50,965 bases of DNA, from the NCBI GenBank assembly GCA_947631855.1, contig CANRMX010000011.1, positions 1 to 50,965 on the forward strand, in the 5' to 3' direction. The translations under genes were made by a program, and so were the position numbers. Every line of letters starts with the position of its first letter. The first letter of the stretch is position 1. Positions 27,519 through 35,023 of this stretch are shown in pieces. The notes under the pieces are model-generated. The model saw only the letters and a list, made by a program, of their open reading frames with translations. It made no database searches and had not been told where the DNA came from. This DNA is from an uncultured Clostridia bacterium. Its GTDB lineage: Bacteria > Bacillota > Clostridia > Oscillospirales > Acutalibacteraceae.

Positions 27519-29027
27519 ATGAAACGAACAAGCCGTCTGATTGGCCGGCCATTGAGTCTGCTGCTGGTACTTGTGATGGTATTCTCGCTGGCTGCGCCCG
27601 CCGCATTTGCCCTGCCCGATACGACAGCCCCACAGCCTGCGGGCACGGATGGCTCCCAGGAGGCGACCGATTCCCTGCTGATCCTCGGTGGACACGCTGC
27701 CTACATGAACGGGGACGGCGGCGGCATCTTCGCGCCGGGGCGGGCCTTGAGCCGGGCCGAAGCGGCCCAGGTGCTGTACCGTCTGCTGCGGGAGAAGCCC
27801 GCGGCGGCGGCCAGCCGTTTCACCGACGTGAACTCTTCCAGATGGTACGCCACGGCGGTAAACGCTCTGGCGGCGCTGGGCGTGGTTTCCGGCGTGGGCG
27901 GCGGCAGATTCCAGCCCAATCGCGCGGTGACCCGGGCCGAATTTGTCACCATGGTCTGCGGGTGCTTCACGCTGCCCGAAGGTACCGGGACATTCCGGGA
28001 TGTGCCGCCGACGCACTGGGCATACAAAAATATCGCAAAGGCCGCGGACGCGGGGTGGATCAACGGCAAGGGCAACGGCATCTTTGATCCCAACGGCCCC
28101 ATCCTGCGGTGCGAGGTGGCGGTGATCCTCAACGCGGCGCTGGGCCGTACCAACAGCCCGGCCTATGCGGCGGATCGCGACGTGCAGAAATTTATCGACG
28201 TCCCCGTCACCCATTGGGCGTATCTGGCCATCACGGAGGCCGCCCAGCCGCCTGTCCAGCCGGTGGATGTGCCTATCCTGATGTACCACCATTTTGTGGA
28301 GGATCCGGCGGAAGCGACCACCAAGGACATCATGACCCGGGCGCAGTTTTCCCGGGAAATGCAGCTGCTGGCCGAAAACGGGTACACCCCGGTGCTGATC
28401 GAGGATCTGATCGCCTTTGTCGAGGACGGCAAGCCCCTGCCCGAGAAGCCGGTGTGCCTGACCATCGACGACGGCTACCGCAGCGCATACGAGATCGCGT
28501 ACCCGATCCTGAAACGGTACGGCTTCAAGGCGACGCTGTTTCCCATCGGCGTGTCGGTGGGGAAGAGCACCTATAAGGATACGGGCTACCCGGTCATTCC
28601 GCATTTCACTTTCGCCCAGGCCGGGGAGATGGCCCGCTCCGGATTGGTGTCCATTCAGAGCCATTCCTATGACTTGCATCAGACGGACTTCCTGGAATCG
28701 GGCGGGGTGATCCGCGCCACGGCGGTGTGGGATCGGCAGGAGAGCTTCGGCCAATACTATGCGGCGGTGTGCGGAGATCACCAGCAATTCTGCCAGGAGA
28801 TGGAGCCGGTCACGGGACAGCCGGTGGTAGCGCTGGCCTATCCCCATGGCTCGTATGATTCCCTGGCGGAAAGTATCTTCCGCGCCCTGGGCGTGCAGGC
28901 GACCCTGGCCATCAGAAACGCGAAGGCCCATCTGGTCCCCGGGGATTCGGAAACCCTGTACCACCTGAACCGATTTTACATGACCCCGGGACTGACCGAT
29001 GGGGAATTTCTGGCCATGCTGCGGTGA
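27519..29027 (+). CDS. S-layer-homology polysaccharide deacetylase
   Basis: 502 residues. Signal peptide MKRTSRLIGRPLSLLLVLVMVFSLAAPAAFA with cleavage after Ala31. Three SLH repeats follow (about 52-95, 100-150, 157-215; e.g. FTDVNSSRWYATAVNALAALG and FRDVPPTHWAYKNIAKAADAG), which anchor proteins to secondary cell-wall polymers. From about residue 250 there is a NodB (CE4) domain: VPILMYHHF, LTIDDGYRSAYEIAYPILKRYGFKATLFPIG, SIQSHSYDLH and ALAYPHGSYD, supplying the Asp and His residues for the metal and catalysis. It should deacetylate peptidoglycan or another polymer at the cell surface. AAAGGGG lies 10 bases upstream of the ATG. Confidence 0.93.
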   Translation: MKRTSRLIGRPLSLLLVLVMVFSLAAPAAFALPDTTAPQPAGTDGSQEATDSLLILGGHAAYMNGDGGGIFAPGRALSRAEAAQVLYRLLREKPAAAASRFTDVNSSRWYATAVNALAALGVVSGVGGGRFQPNRAVTRAEFVTMVCGCFTLPEGTGTFRDVPPTHWAYKNIAKAADAGWINGKGNGIFDPNGPILRCEVAVILNAALGRTNSPAYAADRDVQKFIDVPVTHWAYLAITEAAQPPVQPVDVPILMYHHFVEDPAEATTKDIMTRAQFSREMQLLAENGYTPVLIEDLIAFVEDGKPLPEKPVCLTIDDGYRSAYEIAYPILKRYGFKATLFPIGVSVGKSTYKDTGYPVIPHFTFAQAGEMARSGLVSIQSHSYDLHQTDFLESGGVIRATAVWDRQESFGQYYAAVCGDHQQFCQEMEPVTGQPVVALAYPHGSYDSLAESIFRALGVQATLAIRNAKAHLVPGDSETLYHLNRFYMTPGLTDGEFLAMLR

Positions 29028-29052
29028 AAAAGATTTTTCTGGAAATTTGTAC

Positions 29053-29081
29053 TTGACTTCTGAAAGAAGCTGTTGTATAAT
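29053..29081 (+). promoter_or_regulatory. Promoter of the tRNA pair
   Basis: TTGACT (29053-29058), 17-base spacer, TATAAT (29076-29081), 31 bases before the first tRNA. Confidence 0.8.
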
Positions 29082-29112
29082 ATCGACTGTCGCCCGAACT
29101 GATCGGGCGGAT

Positions 29113-29189
29113 GGCCCGGTAGTTCAGTTGGTTAGAACGCTAGCCTGTCACGCTAGAGGTCGACGGTTCGAGCCCGTTCCGGGTCGCCA
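29113..29189 (+). tRNA. tRNA-Asp (GTC)
   Basis: 77 bases folding into a full cloverleaf: acceptor GGCCCGG/CCGGGTC, D arm GTTC-AGTTGGTTA-GAAC, anticodon stem CTAGC/GCTAG with loop CTGTCAC (anticodon GTC), T arm GACGG-TTCGAGC-CCGTT, discriminator G and encoded CCA. Confidence 0.97.
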
Positions 29190-29190
29190 T

Positions 29191-29266
<76 letters not shown>

Positions 29267-29267
29267 G

Positions 29268-29306
29268 AAAGTGCTGTGCTCGAAAGAGCATGGCACTTTT
29301 TGTTTT
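29268..29306 (+). terminator. Terminator of the tRNA pair
   Basis: Stem AAAGTGC / GCACTTT with an inner TGCT/AGCA pair, followed by TTTGTTTT, two bases after the tRNA-Thr CCA. Confidence 0.8.
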
Positions 29307-29307
29307 G

Positions 29308-29322
29308 GGAGACCTCATCCTT
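29308..29322 (-). repeat. Inverted 15-base copy of part of tRNA-Thr
   Basis: GGAGACCTCATCCTT is the exact reverse complement of tRNA-Thr bases 29227-29241 (3' side of the anticodon arm through the variable region). Confidence 0.85.
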
Positions 29323-29378
29323 TCTCGCGCGAAAGCGCGGGGGCTTGGGGCGCAGCCCCATATTAAACGGCGCAGGGT

Positions 29379-29405
29379 CCCCGAAAATGCGCAGCATTTT
29401 TGGGG
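29379..29405. repeat. Hairpin CCCCGAAAATGC / GCATTTTTGGGG
   Basis: 12-base stem with a GCA loop and one G-T pair, one of several hairpins (also 29327-29339 and 29346-29360) in the insert between the tRNA and the partial tRNA repeat. Confidence 0.75.
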
Positions 29406-29411
29406 TGAATC

Positions 29412-29435
29412 GGTCTCCAGTTTGAATCTGGATAG
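29412..29435 (+). repeat. Partial direct repeat of the tRNA-Thr T arm (possible att remnant)
   Basis: 24 bases match tRNA-Thr 29235-29258 with one mismatch (C to T in the T loop). Duplicated 3' tRNA ends are a classic mark of integration by tyrosine recombinases. It stands directly before the AT-rich region that leads to the polysaccharide operon. Confidence 0.75.
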
Positions 29436-29898
29436 GCGGGGCAAAAAATCAATTTGTTAGTAACGTGTTAGTAACCGATGCCTTTCCAATTTCTCCAATC
29501 AACGCCGCACTAACCCAAATTATACTTCTAAAGCTATTTTGCGTAATCTGCCATTTTCTGACTGCGGATGCGACCGCATATTGCAGAAAACGGCATTATT
29601 CCGACATGAAAGAGTCGAAAAGGAGCCCTTTTGTGGGACATCCTGCCGTTTGAAGGTACCTTTTTAGCAAAAAAGGGTTGAAGAAATAGTCCGCTTGTGT
29701 TATAATTCTTTGAACAGTAGGTCTATAAGCGCTTTTGTGGCATAGGTTAAGTGGTTGTGTGACGAGCTTCCGCCAAATCACTTGTAGTGCTTTTGTATTG
29801 TGTAACATCGTAGGGGAAGACAGTTAGAAGTTTTTTGTGGGAGTCCCGTTATGTTGGTCGAACTTCTCTGATGCAGAGCAGAAGGAGATGCCCGGCGA
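29436..29898. other. Leader and scar region before the polysaccharide operon
   Basis: No supportable gene. It contains tandem GTTAGTAAC at 29456-29477, a 47-base inverted repeat (29549-29595: TGCCATTTTCTG / CAGAAAACGGCA, with inner TGCGG/CCGCA), a small hairpin near 29623-29638, the operon promoter (29678-29706) and a leader of about 185 bases. On the minus strand the frame ending near 29455 reads ...LIGEIGKASVTNTLLTN-stop, similar in style to integrase C termini, but too short to call. Confidence 0.7.
29678..29706 (+). promoter_or_regulatory. Promoter of the polysaccharide operon
   Basis: TTGAAG (29678-29683), 17-base spacer, TATAAT (29701-29706). The leader to the first gene is about 185 bases and includes a CACTTGTAGTG-CTTTTG hairpin, which could be an attenuation point. 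Confidence 0.75.
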
Positions 29899-30756
29899 AT
29901 GAAAAGAATATTGATCACCGGTGCCAAAAGCTATATCGGAACGTCGTTTGAGAGGTATATACAGAAGAATTATCCTGAGCAGTATGAGATCGACACTGTG
30001 GATATGACCGACGGAAGTTGGCGGGAAAAGAGTTTTGCCGGTTTCGACAGCGTTTTTCATGTGGCAGGGATCGCACATCAAAAAGAGAATAAAGAGAACG
30101 GACATCTATATTACGAAATAAATCGTGATTTAGCGATTGAAGCTGCCAGTAAAGCAAAAGCTGACGGTGTCCGCCAATTTCTTTTTCTTAGTTCGATGAG
30201 CGTCTATGGAATGGATACCGGAACGATAACTGCAAAAACCATTCCAATTCCAAAAACCAATTACGGCATTTCCAAACTTCAGGCAGAAGAGAAAATTGCG
30301 GAAATTGCATGCGACTCTTTCCTTTTCTGTGTTTTACGCCCGCCGATGGTTTACGGAAATGGATGCCGAGGTAATTTCAATTTCATTAGGGAATTTGCTT
30401 TAAAATTACCTGTATTTCCGAAAATAGATAATCGACGTAGCATGATCTATATTGATAATTTATGCGCATTTGTTGAGCGCTGTGTGGAAGGTGAAGCGGC
30501 AGGAATTTTCTTTCCTCAAAATCCTGACTACGTTCGAACCGATGATATGGTGAAAAAAGCTGCTGCTGCGATCGGACGGAGTGTCCACTTAAGCCCTTTG
30601 CTTGGATTGACAGTACGTTTACTGATGCCGTTTAGTAATAAACTTCAAAAAGCTTTTGGATCATTGATTTATGAAAACATGGGTCGCGATCTGACTTATC
30701 CTTCGATTGGTTTTGAAGATTCAATCACATTTAGTATGGGGGATCGATCTGCATGA
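29899..30756 (+). CDS. NAD-dependent sugar-nucleotide epimerase/dehydratase
   Basis: 285 residues, extended SDR fold. N-terminal dinucleotide site ILITGAKSYIGTSF (variant of G-x-x-G-x-x-G), FDSVFHVAGIAHQ, FLFLSSMSVYG and the catalytic pair Y122-x-x-x-K126 (YGISK). RPPMVYGNGCRGNFN and DNLCAFVERCV follow. It resembles the shorter UDP-glucose/UDP-GlcNAc 4-epimerase-like proteins of O-antigen loci; the precise reaction is not determinable. GAAGGAG lies 9-10 bases upstream. First gene of the operon; its last 4 bases overlap the next start (ATGA). Confidence 0.85.
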   Translation: MKRILITGAKSYIGTSFERYIQKNYPEQYEIDTVDMTDGSWREKSFAGFDSVFHVAGIAHQKENKENGHLYYEINRDLAIEAASKAKADGVRQFLFLSSMSVYGMDTGTITAKTIPIPKTNYGISKLQAEEKIAEIACDSFLFCVLRPPMVYGNGCRGNFNFIREFALKLPVFPKIDNRRSMIYIDNLCAFVERCVEGEAAGIFFPQNPDYVRTDDMVKKAAAAIGRSVHLSPLLGLTVRLLMPFSNKLQKAFGSLIYENMGRDLTYPSIGFEDSITFSMGDRSA

Positions 30757-31976
30757 ACGTCACTTTTATTGCTGGGTATTTTCCCCCAGAACAAAGCGCG
30801 GATGTACGGCTGAATTATGATTTGGTATGCGGTCTTGCCGAACGCGGAATCAAGACAACCGTTATTGTCCCATATCCTACGCGGGGAGTTCCGGAAAAAA
30901 TGAACAAGGAGTTCATAAATAAACCCTGCGAACAAGTTTCGGAAAATCTTACAATTATCCGGGTGGGGAAGCCAGGTACCTACCATCAAGGACTTATTAG
31001 ACGTGGGCTTGATTTTGCAATAAAAACATTCCGCCAGTATTGGGTAGCTAGGAAAATGCAAACAGACGTATATGTTGTAATCAGTACACCTCCGTTTCTC
31101 GGATATGTAGCAGCTTTGCTGGCAAAAAAGCATAAGGTCATTTTCAAACTTCAGGATATGTTTCCTGACAGCTTGTTCCACTTCAAGAAAATCAACAGTA
31201 ATAGTTTTGCTGGTAAGATTCTAAAAAAAGCAGAAAGATGGGTATACAGAAGGGTTACAACGATCGTTGCTGTTTCTGATGACATTAAGCACTCTTTGAT
31301 AAAAAAAGGTGTTCCTGAAGAGAAGATTGATGTCATATTCGACTGGGTGGACGAAAAGAAATGCTTCCCTGTTGCCCGTGAAAAGAATTGGCTTTTTGAC
31401 AAATTCAACTTGCCGGTAGATGATTTCTACGTCTGCTATGCTGGAAACATCGGGTTTATGCAAAATATTGGAACCATTGTCAAAGCGGCGGAAATCCTAT
31501 CACAAAAGGAAGAACCGATACGGTTTGTGATTATCGGTGACGGCTCGTGGAAAGCGGCCCTTGATGAAATTCTCTCGAAGGGGAACCATAATAATATTTT
31601 TTGCTTTCCCATGCAGCCGACTGATTCTATTGCCTATGTTTATAGTCTTGGGGATATTGGAATCGTTTCTCTCAAGCCCGATATTACCCAGATTGCCCTG
31701 CCGTCGAAGACGTGGGATATTCTGTCAGCCGGAAGACCTGCAATATGCGAGATAGACCGTTACAGCGGCCTTTGCAGTATTATTGAGGGTGAAGGGTGTG
31801 GCCGCTGTGTGGCGCCCGGAGACGCAGAAGGTATGGCTGAGGCAATTCTGAAATTATATTGTGACCGGGACTCTCTGATCAAAGCCGGAAACCGAGGTAG
31901 AAGATACATTGAAACCAATCTGACAAAGGATTGCCAAGTACAAAAATACGTGGATAGAATACATTCGATAAGATAA
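30753..31976 (+). CDS. GT4 glycosyltransferase, WbuB-like (L-FucNAc transferase candidate)
   Basis: 407 residues. GT-B fold of family 4: N-terminal FIAGYFPPEQSADVRLNYDLVCGLAERG, FKLQDMFPDSLFHF, VAVSDDIKHSLIKKGVPEEKIDVIFDWVD, then the donor domain CYAGNIGFMQNIGTIVKAA, FVIIGDGSWK and ALPSKTWDILSAGRPAICEIDRYSG. These are hallmarks of the WbuB/WbjE group that transfers L-fucosamine in O-antigen synthesis. The adjacent UDP-L-FucNAc genes support that donor. It probably acts at the cytoplasmic membrane face on an undecaprenyl-linked acceptor. Confidence 0.85.
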   Translation: MNVTFIAGYFPPEQSADVRLNYDLVCGLAERGIKTTVIVPYPTRGVPEKMNKEFINKPCEQVSENLTIIRVGKPGTYHQGLIRRGLDFAIKTFRQYWVARKMQTDVYVVISTPPFLGYVAALLAKKHKVIFKLQDMFPDSLFHFKKINSNSFAGKILKKAERWVYRRVTTIVAVSDDIKHSLIKKGVPEEKIDVIFDWVDEKKCFPVAREKNWLFDKFNLPVDDFYVCYAGNIGFMQNIGTIVKAAEILSQKEEPIRFVIIGDGSWKAALDEILSKGNHNNIFCFPMQPTDSIAYVYSLGDIGIVSLKPDITQIALPSKTWDILSAGRPAICEIDRYSGLCSIIEGEGCGRCVAPGDAEGMAEAILKLYCDRDSLIKAGNRGRRYIETNLTKDCQVQKYVDRIHSIR

Positions 31977-31993
31977 AAGACGGGGGTAGAAAC

Positions 31994-33034
31994 ATGTCAC
32001 ACTTCAAAGATGCAACATTAATGATCACCGGCGGCACAGGTTCTTTCGGCAATACGGTGCTGAAACACTTTCTGACTTCGGACATCGGAGAAATCCGCAT
32101 CTTCTCCCGTGATGAGAAGAAGCAGGATGACATGCGGCACGACCTGCAGGTGCGTTTTCCAGAATACGCGGGAAAGGTGCGCTTTTACATAGGCGACGTG
32201 AGAAATCCCCGCAGCGTGCAGGATGCAATGCACGGGGTGGACTATATCTTCCACGCCGCGGCGCTGAAGCAGGTGCCGAGCTGCGAGTTCTTCCCGATGG
32301 AGGCCGTGCGGACGAATGTGGAAGGCACAGACAACGTGCTGCACGCGGCGATCGATGCTGGGGTGAAGCGCGTGGTGTGCCTCTCGACGGATAAGGCGGC
32401 GTACCCGATCAACGCGATGGGGATCTCGAAAGCGATGATGGAGCGCGTGATCTATGCAAATGCGAGAGTGGCTGCGGAGCGCAGCGGGACGGTGATCTGC
32501 TGCACCCGATATGGAAACGTGATGTGCAGTCGGGGCAGCGTGATCCCGCTGTTTATTGACCAGATTAAAGCCGGAAACCCCATCACGATCACAGACCCCA
32601 ATATGACGCGATTCCTGATGAACCTCGACGAGGCGGTGGATCTGGTGCAGTTCGCGTTTGAGCACGCAAACTCCGGTGATCTTTTCATCCAGAAAGCCGA
32701 CGCGAGCACGATCGGAGACCTGGCAAAGGCTGTACAGCAGTTGTTCGGCGATACGGGGACGCGGATCATCGGAACGCGGCACGGGGAAAAGCTCTACGAA
32801 ACGCTGATGACGCGGGAAGAACGTCTCCGCAGTGAAGATATGGGCAATTACTACCGTGTTGTGGCGGACAGCCGGGATTTGAATTATGACAAGTTCTTTG
32901 TTAAAGGCGAAGTGCAAACGATGGCAGAGGAAGCGTATACCAGCCATAACACGAATCGTTTGGATGTGGAAGGAACTGTCCGTAAGATCCTGACGGCAGA
33001 GTACGTGCAGGAAGCATTGGGGATGAACACATGA
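31994..33034 (+). CDS. fnlA: UDP-GlcNAc 4,6-dehydratase/5-epimerase (FnlA/WbjB/CapE-like)
   Basis: 346 residues. Extended SDR of the WbjB group: MITGGTGSFG (13-19), IFSRDEKKQDDMR, IGDVRNPRSVQDAMHGVDYIFHAAALKQVPSCEFFPMEAVRTNVEGT, LSTDKAAYPINAMGISKAMMERV, RYGNVMCSRGSVIPLF. It starts UDP-L-FucNAc synthesis from UDP-GlcNAc. GGGGGTAG lies upstream. Its GC is clearly higher than its neighbours (36/60 in 32281-32340 against 27/60 in 30301-30360), so the gene or its core was probably swapped in from another genome. It overlaps fnlB by 4 bases. Confidence 0.92.
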   Translation: MSHFKDATLMITGGTGSFGNTVLKHFLTSDIGEIRIFSRDEKKQDDMRHDLQVRFPEYAGKVRFYIGDVRNPRSVQDAMHGVDYIFHAAALKQVPSCEFFPMEAVRTNVEGTDNVLHAAIDAGVKRVVCLSTDKAAYPINAMGISKAMMERVIYANARVAAERSGTVICCTRYGNVMCSRGSVIPLFIDQIKAGNPITITDPNMTRFLMNLDEAVDLVQFAFEHANSGDLFIQKADASTIGDLAKAVQQLFGDTGTRIIGTRHGEKLYETLMTREERLRSEDMGNYYRVVADSRDLNYDKFFVKGEVQTMAEEAYTSHNTNRLDVEGTVRKILTAEYVQEALGMNT

Positions 33035-33888
33035 AAAAAGTTTTGGTCATGGGATCTGCTGGAATGGCGGGTCACCAGATTTCTTTGTATTTGAAGGAGC
33101 AGGGATATGCTGTCGAGGGTTTTTCTTTGGAAAAGAATCCTTTGGTGGACGGCTTTGTTGGGGATGCTACGAACTTTCCGTTTGTGCGGGAAATCGTTAC
33201 GATAGGCAAATATGATTTTGTTATCAACTGTATCGGGATTTTAAACCAAGCCGCGGAGAATCATCATGGGAATGCGATTCTTCTTAATACATACCTGCCG
33301 CATTTTTTAGCAGAGGTCACACATGATCTTCCAACTCGTGTGATTCACATGAGTACAGACTGTGTTTTTTCCGGGAAGCGTGGGGGGTATGCAAAAGACG
33401 ATCTTCGCGACGGAGAAACGTTTTATGATCGCACGAAAGCATTAGGAGAACTGGAAGACGAGAAAAATACGACGCTGCGTAATTCTATTGTTGGCCCCGA
33501 TGTAAATGAAAACGGGATTGGCTTGCTGAACTGGTTCATGAAGCAAAGGGGAACGATCAACGGTTACACTGGAGCGATTTGGACGGGGCAGACAACTTTG
33601 CAGCTTGCAAAAACGATGGACTATGTGATGCAGCGTGGAATCACTGGACTATATAATGCCGTGCCAGAAGAACCCATCACGAAATATGAATTGCTGAAAC
33701 TTTTCAATCACTATCTGAGAAATGATTCTTTGGTGATCAAGCCGGTAGAAGGTGTGTGCTTGGATAAATCGCTTATTCCTACGCAGCTTGACGGTTCGTT
33801 TATGATCCCCACTTATGACGTGATGGTGCGAGAGATGGCGGATTGGATTCTCGCACACAGACAGCTTTATCCGCACTATGATCTATAA
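33031..33888 (+). CDS. fnlB: RmlD-like reductase of the UDP-L-FucNAc pathway (FnlB/WbjC-like)
   Basis: 285 residues. RmlD-type SDR: VLVMGSAGMAGHQISLYLKEQGY, DFVINCIGILNQAAENHHGNAILLNTYLPHFLAEV, HMSTDCVFSGKRGGYAKDDLRDGETFYDRTKALGE (Y-x-x-x-K). In the FucNAc pathway this enzyme reduces the 4-keto intermediate at C3/C4 before C2 epimerisation. It is shorter than Staphylococcus CapF, lacking the C-terminal cupin domain that performs C3 epimerisation there. Placed between fnlA and fnlC homologues with overlapping start and stop codons. Confidence 0.85.
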   Translation: MKKVLVMGSAGMAGHQISLYLKEQGYAVEGFSLEKNPLVDGFVGDATNFPFVREIVTIGKYDFVINCIGILNQAAENHHGNAILLNTYLPHFLAEVTHDLPTRVIHMSTDCVFSGKRGGYAKDDLRDGETFYDRTKALGELEDEKNTTLRNSIVGPDVNENGIGLLNWFMKQRGTINGYTGAIWTGQTTLQLAKTMDYVMQRGITGLYNAVPEEPITKYELLKLFNHYLRNDSLVIKPVEGVCLDKSLIPTQLDGSFMIPTYDVMVREMADWILAHRQLYPHYDL

Positions 33889-33898
33889 AGGAGAAAAC

Positions 33899-35023
33899 AT
33901 GGGAAAGCTGAAATTGATGACAATCGTCGGAACACGGCCAGAAATTATTAAGATGTCCGAGATCATCAAAAAGTGCGATCTCTATTTTGACCATGTCCTC
34001 GTACATACAGGGCAGAATTATGACTATACGCTGAATCAGATCTTCTTTGAGGAACTTGGCCTGCGGGAGCCGGATCATTACCTGGGCGTTGTTGGGAATA
34101 ATCTCGGGCAGACAATGGGTAATGTAATTGCAAAGTCCTATGAGTTGATGCAGGAAGTCAAGCCCGATGCATTGATCGTCCTGGGTGACACAAATTCCTG
34201 TCTGTGCGTAATTTCCGCAAAAAGGCTGAAAATCCCTGTGTTTCATATGGAGGCCGGCAATCGCTGCAAAGACGAAAACCTTCCTGAAGAGGTAATTCGC
34301 CGTATCGTAGACGTCACGAGCGATGTGAATCTCTGTTATTCTGAACACGCGAGGCGGTATATTTTGGAATCGGGTGTACGGCCGGAATACACATTCGTGG
34401 TGGGCTCACCGATGGCGGAGGTCTTTTCAAAGTGCAGAGAGAAGATCGCAGCGAGCGAGATTTTGAACTCGCTGAACCTTGAGCCAAGAAAGTACATCCT
34501 GCTCTCCGCACATAGAGAAGAAAATATCGACAACGAGAGCAACTTTCTAAGTCTGATGAGTGCGGTCAACGCGATTGCAGAGCGTTATGATATGCCGATC
34601 CTGTACAGTTGCCACCCGCGCTCGAAAAAATATATCGAGGAGAGAGGTTTTCAATTCGACCGAAGAGTGATCCAACATCAGCCGCTAGGTTTTTTTGATT
34701 ATAACAAGTTGCAGCAGAACGCATTCTGTGTCGTTTCGGACAGCGGAACACTGCCGGAAGAGAGCGCATATTTTGGCTTTCCTGCGGTCTCAGCTCGGAC
34801 GAGCACCGAGCGTCCGGAGGCGATGGACAAGGGCGTGTTTGTGATCGGATCCATCACGGCGGAGCGGGTGGAACAAGCGGTGGACTTAGCCGTTTTCATG
34901 TATGCAAACGGGGACATGGCGGAGAAGGTACCTGCGTACACGGATGAAAATGTTTCTGCAAAAGTCGTGAGGATCATTCAAGGCTATACCGGTGTCGTCA
35001 ACAAAATGGTGTGGAGAAAGTAA
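33899..35023 (+). CDS. fnlC: UDP-N-acetylglucosamine 2-epimerase-type enzyme (FnlC/WbjD/CapG-like)
   Basis: 374 residues. WecB fold: LMTIVGTRPEIIKMSEII, HTGQNYDYTLNQIFFEELGL, DALIVLGDTNSCL, FHMEAGNRCKDENLPEEVIRRIVD (the CapG-type variant, with NRCKDEN where WecB has LRTGD), LLSAHREENID and SDSGTLPEESAYFG. It performs the last C2 epimerisation giving UDP-L-FucNAc. The start at 33899 has AAAGGAG 6-7 bases upstream; a 7-codon extension overlaps fnlB. The fnlA-fnlB-fnlC order is the canonical one. Confidence 0.92.
   Translation: MGKLKLMTIVGTRPEIIKMSEIIKKCDLYFDHVLVHTGQNYDYTLNQIFFEELGLREPDHYLGVVGNNLGQTMGNVIAKSYELMQEVKPDALIVLGDTNSCLCVISAKRLKIPVFHMEAGNRCKDENLPEEVIRRIVDVTSDVNLCYSEHARRYILESGVRPEYTFVVGSPMAEVFSKCREKIAASEILNSLNLEPRKYILLSAHREENIDNESNFLSLMSAVNAIAERYDMPILYSCHPRSKKYIEERGFQFDRRVIQHQPLGFFDYNKLQQNAFCVVSDSGTLPEESAYFGFPAVSARTSTERPEAMDKGVFVIGSITAERVEQAVDLAVFMYANGDMAEKVPAYTDENVSAKVVRIIQGYTGVVNKMVWRK

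Noticed and set aside
28348-28359. TTTCCCGGGAAA inside the deacetylase gene as a third operator copy
   Set aside because: It lies in the middle of coding sequence with no promoter elements around it; most likely chance.
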